NCBI GenBank assembly: GCA_027405735.1
Contig: JAPEHQ010000014.1
Location: 1,116,001-1,180,000 of the forward strand
From: Mucor racemosus
Lineage: Eukaryota; Mucoromycota; Mucoromycetes; Mucorales; Mucoraceae
Reading direction: 5' to 3'
Length of the DNA: 64,000 nt
Position 1 is the stretch's first letter; the number at the start of each line of letters is the position of its first letter. The position numbers were made by a program, and so were the translations under genes. Below the pieces are notes generated by a model. It was not told where the DNA came from, did not search any database, and worked only from the letters and a program-made list of their open reading frames with translations. This document shows positions 61,256 to 64,000 of the stretch, in pieces.

Positions 61256-64000
61256 TTAATTTCTGAGCTGTTGTTGTTGTTGTCTCCAATGCATTTGTTT
61301 TGTGTATTCATATATACAAATTGCACCACTAACATGAACATTTAATGATCTAGTAATACCATATTGAGGAATTTCAATGGTAACATCCAACATTTGTAAT
61401 AAATCTGCTGGCACACCTTGTCTTTCTTTACCTAAAAGCAAGACACATTTCTCTGGGAATTCATATTCACCCAATGTAGCACTTGTTGTAGTTTGTTCTA
61501 AACCACATAACGTGTAGCCTTCTTCTTTCTTGGTTTGTAAAAATGCTGCAACATCAGGTTCAGCAACTTCAATCATTGGCATCCAACGTTCAGAAGAAAC
61601 ACTAATACTAGTGAAACCAACATCGTCCTTGATTTTAAGTGTAGGTACGACTAATTGAGACGCATTAAAGATCTCGCAAGTACGACAAAGACCAGCCAAG
61701 TTGGGTAATCTATCAATTAAACTTGCTACCACAATCAAATCATTAGAACGACGGTTCTTTTTATGAAGATTTTTGGTTAAATCCATGTCAGTTTCCAACA
61801 TCATTTCCCAAGGCATAATCTTCTTTTGGTAGACATCATCTGTAGTTGATGTAATATTGGCTTCTTCTTGTGCATTCTCGATTTCTTCTTCAATACCAAT
61901 CATTTCAGATGGATCGGCTGAAGTGTAGTACTCTTTACGGGCAGGATTTTCGAATGGACAACGAGATGGAGCTTGGGAATTAAGACGAATAAATGCTTTA
62001 GAACCAATCTTTTCATTTTCAATGACTTGGAATTCAGTCATCATTTGACGAAATATGAATTCTACATTAAAATCTTGAATAGGATCAAACTTTGACATGT
62101 AAAATTGAGCTTGGATCTTGTCAAAGAATTTTATACAATCAGTATAAGTCTCCATAAATGTACCAAGTGTTTTAAGGTATTTGTTGTCTTCCAACTGTTG
62201 ACCATAACCTCTTGCAATACAACTCTTGTAATTGCGTCTCCAAGAACAATAAGCAAATAAACGAACCGTGAAATGATTAGTAATAAGCCATGGAATTAAA
62301 CGAACAAAGATTTCTTCGAAATAGCTTTCAATGGCATCTTCTGGTAAAACATCACAAAGTGAGAATGTAACGGTGATCAAAGAGATAACAAAATTGGGTT
62401 TGTGGTTTGGATCGGCAATCTTTTCATAGATAATAGGTAAAAGATGAGGATAACGACGTAAAATACGAACAAGAGTCCACTCAACATAACAACGAACTGA
62501 TGCTACAGTTTCTTTGCGCATCAAGTCAAAAATAATTTCTAAATATTCATTCAATTTTGCTTCTTCAGCAAAGTCAATGATAAGAAGAGTTGAACAGCAT
62601 ACACGCAACTAAAGCAATTACAATTAGAAAAAAAAAACGTATGCATTATATTTGAGTGTTTACTTTACCTTTAATCTATGTTCTATTGTTGATGTATAAG
62701 TAAATTCAAACAAAATTTCATCGTTCATCATGCGGAATAATTGATCCAAAAGCAAATTAACAAATTCTCTGTGTTGCTTATTATCGATATCTAATCTCAA
62801 TAATAAATCATTCATGTCAACACGAACAAGATAATCATTTTGATTCAGCATTGTTTCAGCAGTTCTATAAATGATGTTAGTAACTTCATTATTGTTTTTC
62901 GATAAGCAATGCTATATTACCCTTCAGCTTCCAAGATTTCTGCTGGTGTTGCTAGTTTTGTAGTAAGAGCAGCTTCAATCTTTTGATCATCTCTATCTCT
63001 CAAAGGACCAAATACAAGCAGTTTAGCAATTTCAGGAGCATATTGAATCAAGGATTGATTAGATTCTTCAGTCATTTTAGACCAATATTGATGCAACAAA
63101 TGTGAAGTTTGTGCCATAATAAAAGGTTTAAGTTGACCTGTTTCAATGACCATATTCAAGGCCTTCTTGATTGGGCCATCTTGTTGATTCAATTCAGGCA
63201 CACAGAGTAATTCACGTTGGAAAATAACATCAATAAAGGCTCTGATCAACAAGGGATAGGTCTTGGATTGAAAAGCATTTTCGTTCATTAATGCAATTGC
63301 GTGATCTACACAACGTTCAATAGTTTCCGGTTTCTTTTCCCATGGGAAAGCTAAAAGTGGTCCAAAACTACGAATGATAGCCTCACCACAAGATTCGGAT
63401 GCGTTTTCAAGTTGTTCAACGGCTTCTTCATAAAGTGCAATAGGATCGAAAAATTCTTTATCTGTGGTATTATTGCTTTTCAACTATAAACACAAGGTAA
63501 AATAATCAGGGTGTTACTAGAAAAACAAACAATGTGAAATAATCTTACCATAATAGCATATTGAATAATTGTTTCTACACATTCCCATTTACTACGGATT
63601 AATCTAGATAAACAATCACCCCAAGTTCTAAATTGACAATGTTAATATAATAAACATTGTGCACTACCAAATGCAGCTTACCTTTCACGCAATGCTTCTT
63701 GTGTACGCTTCATAGGAAGGCCATACACTAATGTAACAAGTGTATCATCACAATCAAATTGTGTGATATGAAAAGTTGTAGCTGCTTTATATACAATTCT
63801 CAATAAGCTAATATAACTTGGTTTCGACATTTCATGGTTGGCATTCAATGCTACATGGTATTTTAATATTTCATTGCCTTCAAATTGTTAATATCACTTA
63901 CTTGTAGGACGATATTTTAATAAATCAAGACATGTATCATAATGTTGTTTGATAATATTAATACGTTCTTGGCTTTCAATAGTATCTTTACCAAGAAGGA
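61256..64000 (-). CDS. tRNA guanosine-2'-O-methyltransferase, Trm3/TARBP1 family (5' end beyond window)
   Basis: Exons from the right edge: beyond 64000 to 63902, 63850-63682, 63627-63549, 63483-62921, 62874-62669 and 62608-61256. The start lies outside the window. Most of the visible part is helical-repeat sequence, as in the long N-terminal region of TARBP1. The C-terminal 160 residues are a SpoU (SPOUT) methyltransferase: motif 1 NLAGLCRTCEIFNA, motif 2 VLLLGKERQGVP, motif 3 IEIPQYGITRSLNVHVSGA with AICIYEYTKQ. The Arg of motif 1 and the Ser-Leu-Asn-Val of motif 3 are present, so it should be active. Yeast Trm3 and human TARBP1 methylate the ribose of G18 in the D-loop of tRNAs. The final Gln run (MHWRQQQQQLRN) is unusual but short. 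Confidence 0.93.

Overview
The window is a 64 kb piece of an AT-rich fungal nuclear genome, most likely a member of the Mucoromycota and probably Mucorales. The evidence is compact genes with many short GT-AG introns (about 50-80 nt), fungal versions of ATP23, Gwt1, EMC1, Gal11/Med15 and uL2, poly-Gln and poly-Asn/Ser tracts, a NELF-C/D gene (absent from budding yeast), and repeat-filled gaps. The species cannot be named from sequence alone. Exon limits were assigned by hand from splice sites and reading-frame continuity.

Left part (1-24,230), mostly genes: an ArfGAP-UBA protein (minus), ATP23 protease (minus) divergent from NELF-C/D (plus), a repeat-bearing gap of 3.8 kb, an unrecognised multi-pass membrane protein (minus), EMC1 (minus) divergent from GWT1 (plus), then CHD1 and a CCDC174-like protein in tandem (plus).

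Middle (24,231-51,461), mostly mobile DNA, with one large gene in it: the Gln-rich Mediator subunit Med15/Gal11 (33,936-38,821, minus). Left of it lie copies of a dispersed element (family X), a decayed multi-exon gene and a Tc1/mariner (DD34E) element whose transposase has one in-frame stop. Right of it (42,023-49,205) is a nest: two family X copies head to head, sharing 1.35-kb arms that form an almost perfect inverted repeat, with solo LTRs of several families inserted into X and into each other. Most of these LTRs have readable 5-bp target duplications. I found no reverse transcriptase in the window.

Right part (51,462-64,000), genes again: the spindle checkpoint protein Mad1 with a very acidic tail, a mitochondrial Tom20 receptor fused to a MYND zinc finger and a degenerate SET domain, ribosomal protein uL2, an unrecognised low-complexity protein, and the C-terminal part of a Trm3/TARBP1 tRNA 2'-O-methyltransferase that runs off the right edge.

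The genes do not form one pathway. Several serve RNA polymerase II transcription (Med15, NELF-C/D, CHD1), two serve the ER membrane (EMC1, GWT1) and two serve mitochondria (ATP23, Tom20 fusion). The most unusual items are the Tom20-MYND-SET fusion, the fungal NELF-C/D, the long inverted repeat, and the nested solo LTRs.
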